DNA of 64,000 bases, taken from the NCBI GenBank assembly GCA_004295045.1, contig SHND01000010.1, positions 1 to 64,000 on the forward strand, written 5' to 3'. The notes under the pieces are model-generated. The model worked only from the letters and a program-made list of their open reading frames with translations, was not told the origin of the DNA and did not search any database. Below are positions 18,189 to 27,137 of the stretch, in pieces. A program made the position numbers and the translations under genes. The stretch is from Chloroflexota bacterium (lineage in GTDB: Bacteria > Chloroflexota > Anaerolineae > UBA4142 > SHND01). The stretch's first letter is position 1, and the number at the start of each line of letters is the position of its first letter.

Positions 18189-19370
18189 CTAGTTGTAAGT
18201 AATCCGCTCGATCAGATGCATGAACTGGGGCATCACGGCAGCCCAATCGTACTTGTTTTGAACCAACTGATATGCATTGTTTGCGAGGCGTCGCCGCAGC
18301 TGTGAATCTTGCAGCAAACGAATAACCGCGCGGGCAAATTCGTCGGGAGTGTCGGCGATGAGCAAGTGTTCATTATTTCGCGCAGCCAATCCCTCCGCGC
18401 CTTTGGTCGTTGCAACCACCGGCGTACGCAACGCCATCGCTTCCAAAATCTTGAGCCGCGTTCCCCCGCCCACGCGCAGCGGAGCCAAACTCACACACGC
18501 CGAAGCGACCAGCGGGCGCACATCATTCACATATCCGGTCCGGGTCACGTTCTTGGCAGTCGGCAGCTCCAGATTCGCGTGCTCACCGGTGATTTTCAAT
18601 TGGACATCCGGCAGTTGGGCTGTGACCTCCGGATAGACCTCTTTTAGAAACCACACCATCGCATCATGATTTGCCGAATAGCGGAAAGAGCCGGTAAAGA
18701 TAAGTGTATTGGGCTGTTCCATGCGCGGGATGTCAGCATACGCATCAAGGTCAAGACCGTTAGGGATGACCTGGACCGTGCGCGATTCGGGAAGCAAACT
18801 TTTCACTAGCTCGCGTTCGGGCTCCGAGGCAACCGTGCAGGCGCGATATTGGCGCAGCAGCCATGCCAAATACTGACGATGTTTCTTCCACGTCATGCCA
18901 TAACGCACCCGCTGTTTCAAGGATGATGCTTTGATAAACTGATCATACAAAACGCCGACTTCTACTTCTTCAAACAACGCGGGCAGTCCGCCAAAGCAGC
19001 TTTTGTAACTTGCCATGGTGAGCTGCGAGGCAATCACAACATCATATTTTTTTGCCGCGAGTGTTTGCTTGATGCGCGCCGCCATCTCTGTCGAGTACGC
19101 CGCCGACAATGAACGCGGCGTGCGTGACCACAAACCGGAGACGGTATAACGCCGCCCTGCTTCAGATTGGGAAGGAGCAACGACCTGAACATCTCGACAG
19201 ATCGAATAGAGTTCAGCGGCGTTCGGATTCGCATTCGGCTCATCGGCAAAACTGACGAGTGAGAGTTCGTGCTTTTTTGAGAGCTCACGCAGCAAGTTGA
19301 GGATGCGAATTTTGGAACCGTTGTTTGCCGGTGCGGGAAACCAGCCGGAGAGAAAAAGAATTCGACTCAC
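18189..19370 (-). CDS. family 4 glycosyltransferase
   Basis: A 393-residue GT-B protein starting VSRILFLSGWFPAPANNGSKIRILNLL. Donor site: LRVGGGTRLKILEAMALRTPVVATTKGAEGL. The GTG at 19370 overlaps the TGA of the upstream GT2 (GTGA), which fixes the start; the upstream open frame has no start signal. Related to the GT4 set seen in capsule loci. Sugar unknown. Confidence 0.9.
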   Translation of the reverse strand: MSRILFLSGWFPAPANNGSKIRILNLLRELSKKHELSLVSFADEPNANPNAAELYSICRDVQVVAPSQSEAGRRYTVSGLWSRTPRSLSAAYSTEMAARIKQTLAAKKYDVVIASQLTMASYKSCFGGLPALFEEVEVGVLYDQFIKASSLKQRVRYGMTWKKHRQYLAWLLRQYRACTVASEPERELVKSLLPESRTVQVIPNGLDLDAYADIPRMEQPNTLIFTGSFRYSANHDAMVWFLKEVYPEVTAQLPDVQLKITGEHANLELPTAKNVTRTGYVNDVRPLVASACVSLAPLRVGGGTRLKILEAMALRTPVVATTKGAEGLAARNNEHLLIADTPDEFARAVIRLLQDSQLRRRLANNAYQLVQNKYDWAAVMPQFMHLIERITYN

Positions 19371-20269
19371 ACTGTGCGCATCCCCGAGCGCCCGTGCAAG
19401 AAATCCACAACGCCTTGCCACATCGCGTCGCGGTGTTCATGTTTGGTACGCCATTTCGGTTTGATTGTCCAGCTCGTCAGTGTGCGCAAGGTGTCGAACC
19501 CTGCCCACATCCAAACACCTGCGGGCGCATGATGTTTGGACAGCATCGCAAACCGATTGCGCGTCATATAGTACGTAAAATTTGGACTGGGCGAATAGTC
19601 GCGCTTGACGCCTTTGTGCCACAGTTTTGCTTGCGGTACGTTGACGAGGCGCCAGCCCGCCGCCTGAGCGCGCAAACACCACTCGGTCTCTTCGTAATAA
19701 ATAAACAAACTGACATCGAGCATCCCAACTTGCTCAATTACGGCGCGGCGGACCATGATGGCGCAGCCAGTCAACCATTCTACATCGTGCGCGGCAGGAA
19801 ATTGACCATGATCGGGTTCGTTTTTTCCCAAATGGTCAGAGCCCCAGCCGCGCTGTAACACGCCGCCCGCGGATTGAATTACTGACGGTTCATCAAAATG
19901 ATAAACCAGCGGTCCCACCATACCGATGCGTGGATCACTCTCGCCCGCCGCAACCAATTGCGCCAGACACTCTTGATCGAGCAGCGTATCCTCATTCAAC
20001 ACCAGCACCCAGTCCGCGCCCTGTGCCATCGCCGCTTGAATGCCCACATTGTTGTTTCCGGCATAGCCCTGATTCTCTGCGAGCTCAATCACCTGAACAT
20101 TTGAAAACGCGGAACGAATTGCATCCACCGAGCCATCCGTGGAATGGTTATCCAGCACGATGGTCGTGTTATTGCGCCAACTATTCTTGGCGAGCGACGC
20201 GAGACATTCCAGCGTGTCCGCGCGCCGATTGGTGTTGAGGATAACAGTGAAAACGTGTGGCTGATTCAT
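19367..20269 (-). CDS. family 2 glycosyltransferase
   Basis: A 300-residue GT2 with VFTVILNTNRRADTLECLASL, VLDNHSTDGSV, NQGYAGNNNVGI, VLVLNEDTLLDQECL (NED metal motif) and FIYYEETEWCLRAQAAGWRLVN. Similar in architecture to the GT2 at 15026-15976. ATG 20269 directly precedes the first strand; codons upstream of it read through the spacer. Confidence 0.9.
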   Translation of the reverse strand: MNQPHVFTVILNTNRRADTLECLASLAKNSWRNNTTIVLDNHSTDGSVDAIRSAFSNVQVIELAENQGYAGNNNVGIQAAMAQGADWVLVLNEDTLLDQECLAQLVAAGESDPRIGMVGPLVYHFDEPSVIQSAGGVLQRGWGSDHLGKNEPDHGQFPAAHDVEWLTGCAIMVRRAVIEQVGMLDVSLFIYYEETEWCLRAQAAGWRLVNVPQAKLWHKGVKRDYSPSPNFTYYMTRNRFAMLSKHHAPAGVWMWAGFDTLRTLTSWTIKPKWRTKHEHRDAMWQGVVDFLHGRSGMRTV

Positions 20270-20286
20270 CGAGACAATCACTCGCT

Positions 20287-21411
20287 TTAGCGGGTCAAGC
20301 CATGCGCGACCAATTCTGCTGTCGCAGCTTCCACCATGTCTTGAGCTTTTTGCCGTCGCACCCATTCGACCAAATCGCCCACGCCCTGCTCAAATTTCAC
20401 TTTGGGTTGGTACCCGAGCAAGCGCTGCGCCTTGCTAATGTCGGCATAACAGTGGCGAATGTCACCTTCGCGAAATTGCTGATTGATTTGTGGTTCTACA
20501 GAAACTTGTAGTTCTTGAATCAATGCGTTCGCGACTTCGAGAATCGAAATACAACGTCCGGTGCCGATATTAATCGCTTCATAATTTGCGGCATCGCGTT
20601 CCATCGCCAACACCAAGCCCTGCACAATATCACTGACATGTACAAAATCGCGGCTCTGTAAACCATCTTCAAAAATGAGTGGCGAGTTGCCATTCAGCAG
20701 ACGCCCGCTGAAAATCGCGGCGACGCCGGTATATGGATTGGACAGAGCTTGACGCGGACCGTAGACGTTAAAGAAACGGAGCGCGACCGTTGGAATCTTG
20801 TACGCGCGTCCTACAGAGAGACACATTTCTTCTTGATCGCGTTTCGAGATGGCGTAAATGGATGTTGGGTAAAGCGGCTTGTCCTCGGCAGTGGGAATTG
20901 GCGCAAGCTGTTCGCCCGAATCGGGATCAATTAACTCCCATTGTCTTTGCTCAAGTTGTTTCACCTGACGCAATTGCGGATACACCTTTTTGCCACTGCG
21001 CGTTTGATATGCTCCTTCCCCATAGATGGACATTGACGACGCGACAACTACTTTTTCAATCGAATGTTTGCCGTGTACGAGCAGTTCCAAAAAATGCGCG
21101 GTGCCCAGAGTATTGGCATTCATGTAGCGCACGATCTCGTACATGGATTGTCCAACGCCCACTTCAGCGGCAAGGTGATAAACAACATCCACGCCTTTGA
21201 GCGCTCTTGCCCAAACCAAAGGATCGGATACTTCGCCGCGAATCTTTTCGACCTGCGCCGGCAGCCACGCGGGCCAATCCGCGCCTTGTCCATGCACCTG
21301 CGGCACCAACGTATCGAGAACGCGAATTTCATGTCCCTGAGCCAAAAGCGCGTCCACCAAATGTGAACCAATGAATCCTGCACCACCTGTTACGAGAATT
21401 TTTTTCGACAT
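20287..21411 (-). CDS. NAD-dependent NDP-sugar epimerase (SDR)
   Basis: A 374-residue extended SDR: TGGAGFIGSHL (8-18), SSMSIYGEG with catalytic Ser, and SIYAISKRDQE (YxxxK). RFFNVYGPRQALSNPYTGVAAIFSGRLLNG and QSRDFVHVSDIVQGL are shared with UDP-glucose 4-epimerases and dTDP-glucose dehydratases. An insert of about 40 residues between the Ser and Tyr motifs is longer than in GalE. Likely supplies an epimerised hexose to the neighbouring transferases. Confidence 0.87.
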   Translation of the reverse strand: MSKKILVTGGAGFIGSHLVDALLAQGHEIRVLDTLVPQVHGQGADWPAWLPAQVEKIRGEVSDPLVWARALKGVDVVYHLAAEVGVGQSMYEIVRYMNANTLGTAHFLELLVHGKHSIEKVVVASSMSIYGEGAYQTRSGKKVYPQLRQVKQLEQRQWELIDPDSGEQLAPIPTAEDKPLYPTSIYAISKRDQEEMCLSVGRAYKIPTVALRFFNVYGPRQALSNPYTGVAAIFSGRLLNGNSPLIFEDGLQSRDFVHVSDIVQGLVLAMERDAANYEAINIGTGRCISILEVANALIQELQVSVEPQINQQFREGDIRHCYADISKAQRLLGYQPKVKFEQGVGDLVEWVRRQKAQDMVEAATAELVAHGLTR

Positions 21412-21412
21412 G

Positions 21413-22636
21413 CTATGTTCCTCTATGATTTCGATTTTTGCTTGAAACTTGGATCAGATTTTTTTCCAGACAACTTACCGACTGGTCCCACGTCCAGTTG
21501 GATAAAACGTACTCGCGCCCATTACGACCGTATTCGGCGGCGATGTTTGGACGAGACATCAAGGATTGAATGGCTTGCGCGAATTGGCTCGGATTTCGCT
21601 CGACCAACAAACCGGTCTGCTCATGCACAACACTCTCGGGCACCCCGCCCTCTCGCACTCCAACGACGGGCGTGCCACATGCCATTGCTTCCAATGGAAC
21701 GAGTCCAAAGGGCTCCATAACCGGAGCATAGGCACAGAGGCGCGCCTTGTTGTACTCGAGCCTCAATTCATTAACATCTAGTCCAACTAACAGCTGCAAA
21801 TCAACGCCCTGTTGTTCAGCCAAATTTTCGATAAAAGTTCGCTCCACCGGAATGACAGAATTTGAAACAATCCTGAGCTGTGGGCGTTCGCGTTCGGGAA
21901 TCTGCCCGATGCTCGTAACGATCAAGTCAAATCCTTTGCGCGGAGACAATTCACCAACCGAAAGCACTTGATTTTCTTTCGCCACCTTTTCCATCGGCTG
22001 AAAAGAGTCAGTGGATACGCCAAGATGAGAAACCGGGCTGGTTACGCCAAAAGAAGATTGCATCTCGGCTTGCGTGAACTGCGAATTCGCAAGCAAGCGG
22101 TTGGTTCGGCGGACACTCTTGTTTTGTATGGCGTCAAGCCGTTGATTGTAGAGATGAATCAGCGGATCAAAGCGGTTCACCGTTTCGCGCAGAGGGCTAT
22201 TCTGGCTATATGGGCGCTGTATGGAGCGAGTGAATCTTTTTCCAAACGGCTCGTGGAGATAGTAGACCGAAGGTATTTCTACAAATTGCAAAAGCGCGGG
22301 AATAAAGGTGTAGACACAGGTATTGGCAAAGACGACATCATAGTCTCCACGATTTATCTCGCGCGCAATATTCTGACCGATGCGTGTCAGCTCCCCAAGG
22401 TCCCGCCAGCGCTGTAGCTGATTCAAGCGTCCCAAAGGACTGTTAAAGTGCTTTTGCGGGCTAAAGTCGAATAGTATGTGTTTGTGTACGAGGGGGCGAA
22501 TATCGCAAAAAGCGTGGTCGGCGCGATTGAGAGTGAATACATCAACTTGATGGTTTGCTACCAGACGCTTGGTCCACTCAAAGATTGCACGCTTTGCGCC
22601 GCCACTCCCAACGTTATGAAACAATGCGATTTTCAT
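21413..22636 (-). CDS. family 4 glycosyltransferase
   Basis: A 407-residue GT-B enzyme: MKIALFHNVGSGGAKRAIFEW at the N-terminus and APVMEPFGLVPLEAMACGTPVVGVREGGVPE as donor-site EX7E motif. It ends one base before the epimerase start, so the two are co-translated. Downstream of a 91-bp spacer that shows only a short 6-bp hairpin. Donor sugar not assignable. Confidence 0.92.
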   Translation of the reverse strand: MKIALFHNVGSGGAKRAIFEWTKRLVANHQVDVFTLNRADHAFCDIRPLVHKHILFDFSPQKHFNSPLGRLNQLQRWRDLGELTRIGQNIAREINRGDYDVVFANTCVYTFIPALLQFVEIPSVYYLHEPFGKRFTRSIQRPYSQNSPLRETVNRFDPLIHLYNQRLDAIQNKSVRRTNRLLANSQFTQAEMQSSFGVTSPVSHLGVSTDSFQPMEKVAKENQVLSVGELSPRKGFDLIVTSIGQIPERERPQLRIVSNSVIPVERTFIENLAEQQGVDLQLLVGLDVNELRLEYNKARLCAYAPVMEPFGLVPLEAMACGTPVVGVREGGVPESVVHEQTGLLVERNPSQFAQAIQSLMSRPNIAAEYGRNGREYVLSNWTWDQSVSCLEKNLIQVSSKNRNHRGT

Positions 22637-22727
22637 TAAAGAGGGCAGTCATGTTCAGATTTACAGATCAAAGAATGAGCTGAATCTTGCGCATTCAATT
22701 TTGTGACGCGCAGCTTGTCACAGCCAA

Positions 22728-23690
22728 TCACCGCTTGAGAGCGCCTTTTTGAGTAGGAATACATCGTAACATTTTTGTGTCAACGAGCGCTTGAATTTTG
22801 CCCACGATGTTCGCACTCTCTGCCAAGAACCACAACATCGGATAGATTTTGTATCGTCTATCCTTTTTTCTCGTGACGAGTGAACGAAATAGAAAGGAGC
22901 GAATATACGTCAAAAGTGTGATGCTTTGCTGCGCCATCCGTTTGAGTTCGGATGGCAGGTCTGTTTGAAAGTCGCTATAGTTCTTCCAGCGCGTCGCCAT
23001 CAGAATCTCGCCATAGCCATCCCGGCGCATGAAATTCATCAGACTTTTCCCACTGCGGCGGTGCTGGTGATACACGACAGCCGACGGCGCAAGCACAATC
23101 TTGGCGCCAAGGTCCAGCTGCACCTTACGGGCGATGTCAACGTCTTCACATGCCTTTAACGACAGATCGAAAAGTCCGGCTTGCTGCAAGATACTTTTTG
23201 GATAAGCGGCGTTTCGTGTGACGATATGCGGCAGAATCCCATTCGCCTTGGGGCTGGGTAGTGTTTCAACAAACCCGGATTCATCAACAAATTGTTCCAC
23301 CAATGTCGGATTCGCCGAGGGCAGCATCCGTACAGCGCCGCCGACGCCCGCAATGCGGCAATCTCTGTACGGTTGGATCAATTCGGTTAACCAATCCGCA
23401 TCGGCTACACAATCCGCATCAATGAACGCAACGATCTCTCCGCGTGCTGCCTCTATCCCCGCGTTGCGAGCTCGCGAATAGCCGTGTACGGGCTCACAGA
23501 CGAGTCTGACAGGATAGTGTCTAACAACATCAATCGTCCCATCATCCGACCCGTTATCCACCACAATGGTCTCGAAACACTCTTGAGGATAGGTCTGAGC
23601 GGCTAACGAGTTGAGGCATGCCTGAATGGTCTCGGCTCCATTCAGGACGATGATAACAATCGAAACATACGGTGAGTATGCAGGGCGCAT
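22728..23690 (-). CDS. family 2 glycosyltransferase
   Basis: A 320-residue GT2 with YVSIVIIVLNGAETIQACLNSL, VVDNGSDDGTID, YSRARNAGIEAARGEIVAFIDADCVAD, and ACEDVDIARKVQLDLGAKIVLAPSAVVYHQH. The SRARNxGI and DAD blocks resemble capsule GT2 transferases. Its ATG shares a base with the upstream TAA (TAATG). A basic C-terminal segment with hydrophobic stretches may bind the membrane. Confidence 0.9.
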   Translation of the reverse strand: MRPAYSPYVSIVIIVLNGAETIQACLNSLAAQTYPQECFETIVVDNGSDDGTIDVVRHYPVRLVCEPVHGYSRARNAGIEAARGEIVAFIDADCVADADWLTELIQPYRDCRIAGVGGAVRMLPSANPTLVEQFVDESGFVETLPSPKANGILPHIVTRNAAYPKSILQQAGLFDLSLKACEDVDIARKVQLDLGAKIVLAPSAVVYHQHRRSGKSLMNFMRRDGYGEILMATRWKNYSDFQTDLPSELKRMAQQSITLLTYIRSFLFRSLVTRKKDRRYKIYPMLWFLAESANIVGKIQALVDTKMLRCIPTQKGALKR

Positions 23691-24808
23691 TATGAAACAG
23701 CGCGATTTTCATCGAGTGTGACGATCTTTTCCAGGCTTGACAATGAAGAGATGCAGTCACGCTCCTGTCCGCGCGCCAACTTGATTTGCAGTACGATCTT
23801 GCAAAGTGACGGGCTTGATGAATACAGGAAATAGAGAAGTAACCCGCGCATATCTGCAGGATTCATTTGCCGCGATCTGCCAAGCCATTCCAAAATATAT
23901 TTGCTGTCGCTATCTCGAATAATTTCTTTGCTAGCCATCAAGCGCAGCAACCGCGCTTGCTGTGATGGTTCCAACGCTTGAAATTGAGCCCAGTGTGTTA
24001 CTTCTGACTCTCGTTCAGGGAAATCCGCCAAAGAATTGACAAGCAAGTCATAAAATACATATTCCTGAGTTTCGGGTGAACATCTTTCAAACGCTTTTCG
24101 ATTGATCACATTCGTACGACACTTGGCTAACTCTAACGCGCGCTTTTGCATCACGACACGGAAGGAAATGCTGGTTTGATGCAGCCGATACTCAACCGTT
24201 TTTGCGGTGACATATCCAAATTGCGCTACTTCGGCATATTGTGTAAGGAAATCCCAATCGGGTCCGATGATGATATTCGGATCAAAGCTCAGATGATATT
24301 TTTCAATGTTGTTGCGTCGCAGCACAACCGAAATTGGGGGACCGAATACCGCAGAAGACCGCACAACTTGATCCATGATCTGACCTTCGAATGGACCGAC
24401 CCGCCGACTTGACAACGTCTGCAAACGATTTCCTTTTTCATCGCAATAATAACCATCTGTGTACACCCCATCGAAAGCGGGGTGACTCTGCAAATAGCCA
24501 ACAGCGACCTGCAAATGATCAGGAAGGTATATGTCGTCAGCATCGAGGAACGCCACAAACTCGCCCTGCGCGTTCGACAGTCCCGTATTGCGCGCAACCG
24601 ACTCGCCGCCGTTCTCCTGGTGAATGACCCGGATGCGTTTGTCCACACATTGATTTACGATTTCACCGGTCTGATCCGTCGAGCCATCATTGACAATGAT
24701 CAACTCCCAATGAGGATAGCTTTGGCAAATTACACTCTCAATGGCTTGACTAATAAATTTTTCCGCGTTGTGTGCCGGCATTAACACACTAACGAGTCCA
24801 CTGTGCAT
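23690..24808 (-). CDS. family 2 glycosyltransferase with helical C-terminal extension
   Basis: A 372-residue GT2: VSVLMPAHNAEKFISQAIES, VNDGSTDQTGEI, ESVARNTGLSNAQGEFVAFLDADDIYLP and IIIGPDWDFLTQYAEVAQFGYV. After the catalytic domain (about 1-235) there is a 135-residue predicted helical tail, similar in plan to the longer GT2 at 36591-38018. The tail has no recognisable motif. Confidence 0.88.
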   Translation of the reverse strand: MHSGLVSVLMPAHNAEKFISQAIESVICQSYPHWELIIVNDGSTDQTGEIVNQCVDKRIRVIHQENGGESVARNTGLSNAQGEFVAFLDADDIYLPDHLQVAVGYLQSHPAFDGVYTDGYYCDEKGNRLQTLSSRRVGPFEGQIMDQVVRSSAVFGPPISVVLRRNNIEKYHLSFDPNIIIGPDWDFLTQYAEVAQFGYVTAKTVEYRLHQTSISFRVVMQKRALELAKCRTNVINRKAFERCSPETQEYVFYDLLVNSLADFPERESEVTHWAQFQALEPSQQARLLRLMASKEIIRDSDSKYILEWLGRSRQMNPADMRGLLLYFLYSSSPSLCKIVLQIKLARGQERDCISSLSSLEKIVTLDENRAVS

Positions 24809-24954
24809 CTTTGTGCCCCCGGGCTGGCGTCGAACGAATGGACTCTACCAAACTTTGATTGACGCTTGCGTCGCAGTGATTTTTTCTAGCGAGTTTCATA
24901 AAAAATATGCCCCTACAGAAATTTATCGGAACGAAATAAAGTCCGGCTTGGAAT

Positions 24955-26226
24955 CTATCCCGTACGCTCATCATGTTGATGATTGACTTGCTTGTTCCGG
25001 CGAACTTTTTCTCGAACTCTTGTAACATTACCCCCCAAATACCTACGATCAAACCGCTTGATGTTTCCTTTCCAATCTCGTTCCTCCTTCCATGCCAGAT
25101 ACCGGTCAAAGTGTTCTACTTTCGCTTCAATCGCCTCGACCAAGTCAAGGCGACCAATGTCGGTTAGAGGAGCGATTAATTCACGATAATAGGGCGCGGT
25201 TACATCCTTGAGAACGATGTGATTCAAGCTCGCTCGCGACAAATCTTTGAAAGGAAATGCATTGGTCTGGTCAAGTTTACCGATTGCGACAAGCGCCAGC
25301 ATTGTCCTCACACATTTTTCACATTCTCCGCAATTTAGTTTGCCGCTGACATTGGAAGTGCAAACTCTAACATTTTGCAGAGCAGGTGCCCACTCACTAA
25401 CCAATTTCACTTTGTCCAGTCTGGAAAATCGCACGCCGTCGTGCCGCATCCGCAGGTTAGCGCTGCTATAGTTCGGGTCCAACAATGGGTGTGTCCCATT
25501 GGGCGATAAATTGGGAATATTGTCAGCGCCCGCGATGGATACCACGTTGAGTCTGCGCGAAAAGGCATGTGCAATGGCGGCAAGCGCCGCGCCGTGAAAC
25601 TCGTATTCCCAAAAATCTACGTCATCATCAAGATGTTTGATATTGGTATGTACGGGAATCAAAGTAATTTCGGCATCCTGCGCCACCGCCGCTAATGCCG
25701 CGGCAGCGAGTTCGAAATGCTCTATTTCATTTTCAGGTCCTTCGTACCCGCCAATATCAAACCCATGTACGATAAAGCAGTCCTTGATTGCGAGTGGATG
25801 AGCTAACGGAAAATCGAGACGATTGGATCTCAGCGTTGCGAGAGAATCAATCCCACCGGACAGGAACGAACCGGCGCGCTGAACTGAATTTGCAGGCGGG
25901 CGGGCTTGTACTCTTGATTCGATTCGGACAGGGTTTCGCGGCGGACCATACCACTGACGCAGCCAGCCCATGACGGTCATCAAACCATTACGCAACTCTG
26001 GACAAATCTCTTCATCAATCGCGATTCGCGCTTCGCCGTGACGCATCGCGGGCAAGATCGCCGCAAGCAGAAACGAATGGGGGTTACACACTAAATCCGA
26101 CGCGAAACGAGCATCCGTCTCAAAATAAATTTCGCGCGCGGGACGGTCACAATCTTCCCATATCACTGTCGCTGCGATGCGCGCGACATCTTTTCTTGTC
26201 TCCGAGTGCAATTCTTGGATCTTCAA
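24955..26226 (-). CDS. PP-loop ATP-pyrophosphatase family protein, function unknown
   Basis: A 423-residue protein with the PP-loop SGGIDS (123-128), a signature of enzymes that adenylate a carbonyl or acid before amide, thioamide or nitrile formation (QueC, asparagine synthase, sugar amidotransferases). Near 298-305 it has CGECEKC, a likely zinc site. Between them lie VHGFDIG, IPVHTN, WEYEFHGAALAAIAHAF and GADNIPNLSPNGTHPLLDP, which shape a nucleotide pocket. No glutaminase domain is fused. A TTG start at 26226 overlaps the upstream TGA (TTGA). It sits among transferases, so sugar amidation or acylamide formation is a reasonable but unproven role. Confidence 0.65.
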   Translation of the reverse strand: MKIQELHSETRKDVARIAATVIWEDCDRPAREIYFETDARFASDLVCNPHSFLLAAILPAMRHGEARIAIDEEICPELRNGLMTVMGWLRQWYGPPRNPVRIESRVQARPPANSVQRAGSFLSGGIDSLATLRSNRLDFPLAHPLAIKDCFIVHGFDIGGYEGPENEIEHFELAAAALAAVAQDAEITLIPVHTNIKHLDDDVDFWEYEFHGAALAAIAHAFSRRLNVVSIAGADNIPNLSPNGTHPLLDPNYSSANLRMRHDGVRFSRLDKVKLVSEWAPALQNVRVCTSNVSGKLNCGECEKCVRTMLALVAIGKLDQTNAFPFKDLSRASLNHIVLKDVTAPYYRELIAPLTDIGRLDLVEAIEAKVEHFDRYLAWKEERDWKGNIKRFDRRYLGGNVTRVREKVRRNKQVNHQHDERTG

Positions 26227-27110
26227 TTCTTTACTGCCTGTGTTTGAATCACTTGCTCGACAAGTTTGCCGAACGTATCGTAAAGCCGCGCATAGACCTG
26301 TTGGAATACCACTTCACTGCTCAGTCTCCGCTTGCCAAAACGAGCAAGCCAGCGGAGTCGGCTGCGCGCGAGCGCAATCGAATACGAGCGACGCATTCTT
26401 CCCCTGCCAAAACGGGCAAGCCCGCGGTGCCTGCGTTTAAAATCAGAATCGGTCTCAATTGCAATCGAAGGCAGCCATTCAAAATTGTGTTCGAGTTGTA
26501 TCGAAGCGCACCAATCCTGCCATTTAAACTCCAGGATAAAAGAGTTCGTGCGCACGGGAATCCAAGGAACGCGAAACGCATCTGCCATAATTGCCCCATG
26601 CAATGACTCGGAAATAACGAGCTCACTTGACCGAATTTTGTCCAAAATATTTTGGATCGGAGCAGCAGGATCAATGTAACAAATATCAAGCGATTCACAG
26701 ACGCTTTGCCAATCATCCGCGTTGATCATTCGATGATGCGGCATGAAAGCGATCTTGTGTTCAGCGCTCCGAGCCGGTTCAACCAACTCACGGACGAGCA
26801 ACGCACTATCGCAAATGGCGGCGCTTGGCGGCAACTCGAGCGCTTGCGCGGTTAATGGACCGCGCACACAAATAAAACGCCAAGCGTCCGTGACCGACGG
26901 CAGCGAACCATAACCATAGCCCGTGCCAAAAATAATCTTTTTCGGTGGATATTCAGGAATCTCGGAATTAAGAATTGAGCCAATCCCCAAGAATAGCGTT
27001 TCGTCATCGAAACATTGCTCGATTGGAATTGGGAAGAGCTGGCGCCAAAGCCATTGATTCAGGTCATCGCCAAAATTGCCGGCTGGAGTTTTATAATAGT
27101 AGAGTCTCAA
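26223..27110 (-). CDS. ExoV-like polysaccharide pyruvyl transferase
   Basis: A 295-residue member of the ExoV group: LYYYKTPAGNFGDDLNQWLWRQLF, FLGIGSILN, IFGTGYGYG, CVRGPLTAQAL and ISESLHGAIMADAFRVPWIPVRTN with the family His. Predicted start is TTG at 27110 with GAGG about 10 nt upstream. The C-terminus is odd: two related stretches, RGLARFGRGR and RWLARFGKRR, arise from duplicated palindrome-like DNA (26323-26437), so about 40 residues may be a repeat-derived insertion. Confidence 0.82.
   Translation of the reverse strand: MRLYYYKTPAGNFGDDLNQWLWRQLFPIPIEQCFDDETLFLGIGSILNSEIPEYPPKKIIFGTGYGYGSLPSVTDAWRFICVRGPLTAQALELPPSAAICDSALLVRELVEPARSAEHKIAFMPHHRMINADDWQSVCESLDICYIDPAAPIQNILDKIRSSELVISESLHGAIMADAFRVPWIPVRTNSFILEFKWQDWCASIQLEHNFEWLPSIAIETDSDFKRRHRGLARFGRGRMRRSYSIALARSRLRWLARFGKRRLSSEVVFQQVYARLYDTFGKLVEQVIQTQAVKN
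26323..26437. repeat. pair of palindrome-like repeats inside the ExoV-like gene
   Basis: Two near-identical copies of TGCCAAAACG-(A/G)-GCAAGCC-(A/C)-GCGG lie about 73 bp apart on the plus strand. The first is flanked by CTCCGC and GCGGAG so that it can fold into a hairpin with an internal CTTGC/GCAAG stem. The coding frame stays open through both. They look like degenerate REP-type units. Confidence 0.5.
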
Positions 27111-27137
27111 GAACGAATTGCCTCGTGCGCACGACCC

